From Halarsenatibacter silvermanii (lineage in GTDB: Bacteria > Bacillota > Halanaerobiia > Halanaerobiales > Halarsenatibacteraceae), in the NCBI RefSeq assembly GCF_900103135.1, contig NZ_FNGO01000004.1:98404-162403 (forward strand): a stretch of DNA of 64,000 nt, written 5' to 3'. Of this stretch, positions 62,071 through 64,000 are shown one piece after another. The notes below the pieces were generated by a model that did no database searches, was not told the origin of the DNA, and worked only from the letters and a program-made list of their open reading frames with translations. Position 1 is the stretch's first letter. Every line of letters starts with the position of its first letter. The translations under genes were made by a program, and so were the position numbers.

Positions 62071-63393
62071 AAAGATGGCATAAAATTTAGTTTTATCATC
62101 CTGATTTTCCTGATATTCAGGTTCATATCCACCGGCACAGCTTAATATATTTTCTCGCTCTTCATCGAGAGTAAAATTTTCATAGTATGTCATTTTATCC
62201 TGGGCTGGCTTTTTTCCTGTCAGCTCACCGGGTATGAACTTGATGCCGAAGTTTAAAGCTTTCTGAGCCAGCTCGAAAGTATAATAGGTTCCATCCATTA
62301 GTAACTTTAGAAAATTAGAATCATCATCCTGTGAATCAGGATCATAATTAGTTTCAATATTATCATCTTCAACTATTTTTTCTAAAGTATCCTGGCTAAA
62401 TTTCTGATCGGAATATATATTGGGTTTGAGATCATAACTTTTGATCACGCTGCAGGTCTCATTAAATTGTTCCAGCACATTGGCCACATAACCCACATTA
62501 TCTTCATACTTTATGCGAAAGGTAGCATCGGGATCACTGGGGTTTTGTAAGCTATCGGAAGCTATATTTTCATTATCTTTGGGTTCAATATTGTCAGGAC
62601 CATTATCATCGTCTTTGGTCTGCTCTTTTAACATTCTTTTTAAAAGCTTAAATTCTTCTGTGTCTGTAACTTTGCTGCCGGCATTTCGCCCGATTTCGAA
62701 AAGTTTTCTGTTTTGAGTGAGCAGTTTTTTAAGCTTTGACTCAGCTTCAGAATTTTTGGTCCTGTAAATAATTTCATTCTCATGATCTTCTGTAAGATAA
62801 ACTTTAAATTGTTCAGGAATTAATTCCTGATAATCTTCATCCAGAATTTTTATGAACTGCTCGTTTACTCTGTAAATCAGCTCAATTCGGGAAAGCTTTC
62901 TGCAGGAAGAAGCCAGCATGAAAGAGTCAACTCTGGCCATCTCACCATCAATCTCTAGCTCTTCGGTAATCAAATCAGCCAGGGATTCTATCTCCTCCTG
63001 TATTAAATCAATACCGGTTTCTTCATAATAGTCTGTTACTCGGCCCCTAAAATTTCCAAAAGTATTGGCAGATACTTCAGGCCTTTCTTAACTGGTAAGT
63101 CACAGAACATATTGGTACTCTGTATTAAAATGAATCTGAGCTACAAGCTCTTCATCGGTGAGATTATTAAGCTCTTTTATGAGCAGCCCTCCTATGATTA
63201 CATTGATAGGTGTATTGGGGCGGGAGGGCTTATCGCTGTAAAGAACGGCAAAACGTTCTTCATTGATGTCAGGAAAAATTGTATTTTGAAATTCATGAGC
63301 CCAGCTTTTACGCAAATATTCTTTTAAATACTCAGGCAGGTTTTAAAAACTATCATCAATAGACATATGTTGAGTATCATTGGTTTGAAACAC
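62041..63393 (-). pseudogene. Degenerate IS1182-family transposase
   Basis: N-terminus from a GTG at 63393 after AAAGGA: FQTNDTQHMSIDDSF, then an in-frame TAA (63345-63343), then NLPEYLKEYLRKSWAHEF and RPNTPINVIIGGLLIKELNN, the IS1182 (DUF772) signature. A frame change near 63095 precedes FGNFRGRVTDYYEETGIDLI and DSFMLASSCRKLSRIELIYR, then the DDE part (DGTYYTFELAQKALNFGIKF, ILSCAGGYEPEYQENQ). It stops at the position where a CxxC-rich C-terminus should follow, fused to receiver-domain DNA. Thus one nonsense codon, one frameshift and a missing 3' end: an inactive remnant, both of its ends not identified. Confidence 0.85.
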
Positions 63394-63430
63394 GTTATCA
63401 TCCTTTCTGAATCAGCAATAAGTTAATTAT

Positions 63431-63463
63431 ATCATACCACATAATCACTGATATATCAATGAT
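63431..63463 (-). promoter_or_regulatory. Promoter of the transposase remnant with overlapping palindrome
   Basis: TTGATA (63459-63454), 17 bases, TATGAT (63436-63431) on the minus strand. A nearly perfect 20-bp palindrome, ATCACTGATATATCAATGAT (63444-63463), overlaps the -35 box. Confidence 0.6.
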
Positions 63464-63516
63464 TATAGCAATTTAATATGCCTGTTTTGAGGATGATAAG
63501 TGCTCAAATTTATATT

Positions 63517-63571
63517 GCTCTTTTGAAGAAAAAAGAGCTAATTCTATCCTTTTTGTGGGCAAACCACAAAA
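63517..63571. other. Two small perfect hairpins between HD-GYP gene and IS remnant
   Basis: GCTCTTTT-GAAGAA-AAAAGAGC (63517-63538) and TTTTGTGG-GCAAA-CCACAAAA (63551-63571) are both perfect 8-bp stems. Neither is followed by a clear T-run on either strand. They could be IS-end or post-transcriptional elements. Confidence 0.5.
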
Positions 63572-63597
63572 TAAATCTGGAGCTTTCAAACTAAAAT

Positions 63598-64000
63598 TCA
63601 TTTATTTCCCTCAGCATTTTTCATCACCTCCACAAATATCTCGGCCAATTCTGGGTCAAACTGCCCCCCTGCACATTCTTCTATCTCTTCTAAAGCTTCC
63701 TCTTCGCTCATGGCATCCTTATAGGGCCTGCCCGCCGTCATAACATCGTAGGCATCCACGATGGAGATTATTCTTGATAAAAGAGGTATTTCATCACCTT
63801 TTAAACCTTTTGGATAACCGCTGCCGTTCCAGTATTCGTGATGATAAAGGATTGCCTGGGCAACTGGTGCAAACTCCTCGGTTGCCGAAGCTATTTTATA
63901 GCCCCTTTCAGGATGTTCTGTTATTATCTGCCATTCCTCCTCTGTTAAATCACCTTTTTTGGTTAAAATATTTTCGGAAATTGTAACCTTACCTATATCA
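63598..64000 (-). CDS. HD-GYP domain protein (N-terminus outside window)
   Basis: 134 C-terminal residues of an HD-GYP phosphodiesterase. Visible: DIGKVTISENILTKKGDLTE, HPERGYKIASATEEFAPVAQ, YHHEYWNGSGYPKGLKGDEI (GYP motif) and RIISIVDAYDVMTAGRPYKD, then AGGQFDPELAEIFVEVMKN and a TGA stop. The first HD residue pair is just beyond the edge. It is similar in sequence to the end of the five-PAS protein, though not identical (for example GNK and an extra Gly-Gly at the end), so the two are paralogues, not a recent duplication. Confidence 0.92.
   Translation of the reverse strand, partial: DIGKVTISENILTKKGDLTEEEWQIITEHPERGYKIASATEEFAPVAQAILYHHEYWNGSGYPKGLKGDEIPLLSRIISIVDAYDVMTAGRPYKDAMSEEEALEEIEECAGGQFDPELAEIFVEVMKNAEGNK

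Noticed and set aside
62041..62973. 310-residue acidic protein as a novel gene of its own
   Set aside because: RVDSFMLASSCRKLSRIEL and upstream in-phase YYEETGIDL match the IS1182 transposase middle, so it is a transposase fragment.

Overview
The window reads as a chromosome segment of a low-to-moderate G+C, anaerobic, Gram-positive-lineage (Firmicutes) bacterium, most like the halophilic Halanaerobiales. That placement is inference. It rests on strongly acidic proteins throughout (DnaJ, Etf, PBP1A tail, ThrS), canonical Firmicutes gene orders (hrcA-grpE-dnaK-dnaJ-prmA-rsmE-mtaB; alaS-ireB-ruvX-DUF1292-mltG-U32; infC-rpmI-rplT; pheS-pheT-zapA-cvpA-polX-mutS2), AGGAGGTGATC-like ribosome binding sites with many GTG/TTG starts, a T-box leader, an L20-type leader, a CIRCE element and a SleB cortex hydrolase. 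Almost everything is on the minus strand; only abrB and the PBP1A gene are on the plus strand.

Layout. 1-7.8 kb: HrcA/CIRCE-controlled chaperone operon running into prmA, rsmE and mtaB (mtaB leaves the window at the left edge). 8.2-15.9 kb: a complete lactate-oxidation module, namely a FadR-type regulator, a GlcD-type FAD dehydrogenase, EtfB, EtfA, lactate permease and LarA lactate racemase, with a 13-bp palindromic operator in front. The content matches the lct cluster of Acetobacterium woodii (electron-confurcating lactate dehydrogenase). 16-21.8 kb: nusB with the Asp23/AmaP/DUF2273 envelope genes, a pyridine-nucleotide-disulfide oxidoreductase, efp, a Xaa-Pro peptidase, aroQ and aroK. 21.9-28.6 kb: a ten-gene type IV pilus-like operon (ATPase, platform protein, five pseudopilin-like proteins, PilM/N/O-like proteins). 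29-34.6 kb: fur, crp/fnr and aroE in overlapping order, abrB, sleB, a YqeG phosphatase, DUF4911 and a U32 protein. 34.6-57.3 kb: cell-wall, translation and DNA-maintenance genes, with several RNA-level controls (T-box before thrS, L20-type leader with a non-AUG infC, a hidden YqzL-like gene before pheS). 57.5-64 kb: an accessory signalling region with a decayed GAF-PAS gene, a five-PAS GGDEF/HD-GYP protein, a receiver/GGDEF-like remnant joined to a broken IS1182-type transposase, and the C-terminus of a second HD-GYP protein.

Outside the ordinary core genes, the points most worth a second look are a small family of modular intergenic repeats with inverted ends (three copies, 7.9, 28.8 and 33.0 kb), the AUC-initiated infC with its stacked regulation, the short YqzL-like gene in the pheS upstream region, the hybrid comG/PilMNO pilus operon with one pseudopilin lacking a normal cleavage motif, and the eroded signalling/IS region at the right edge. 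I found no CRISPR array, rRNA or tRNA gene, and nothing that is clearly a wholly new defence or metabolic system.
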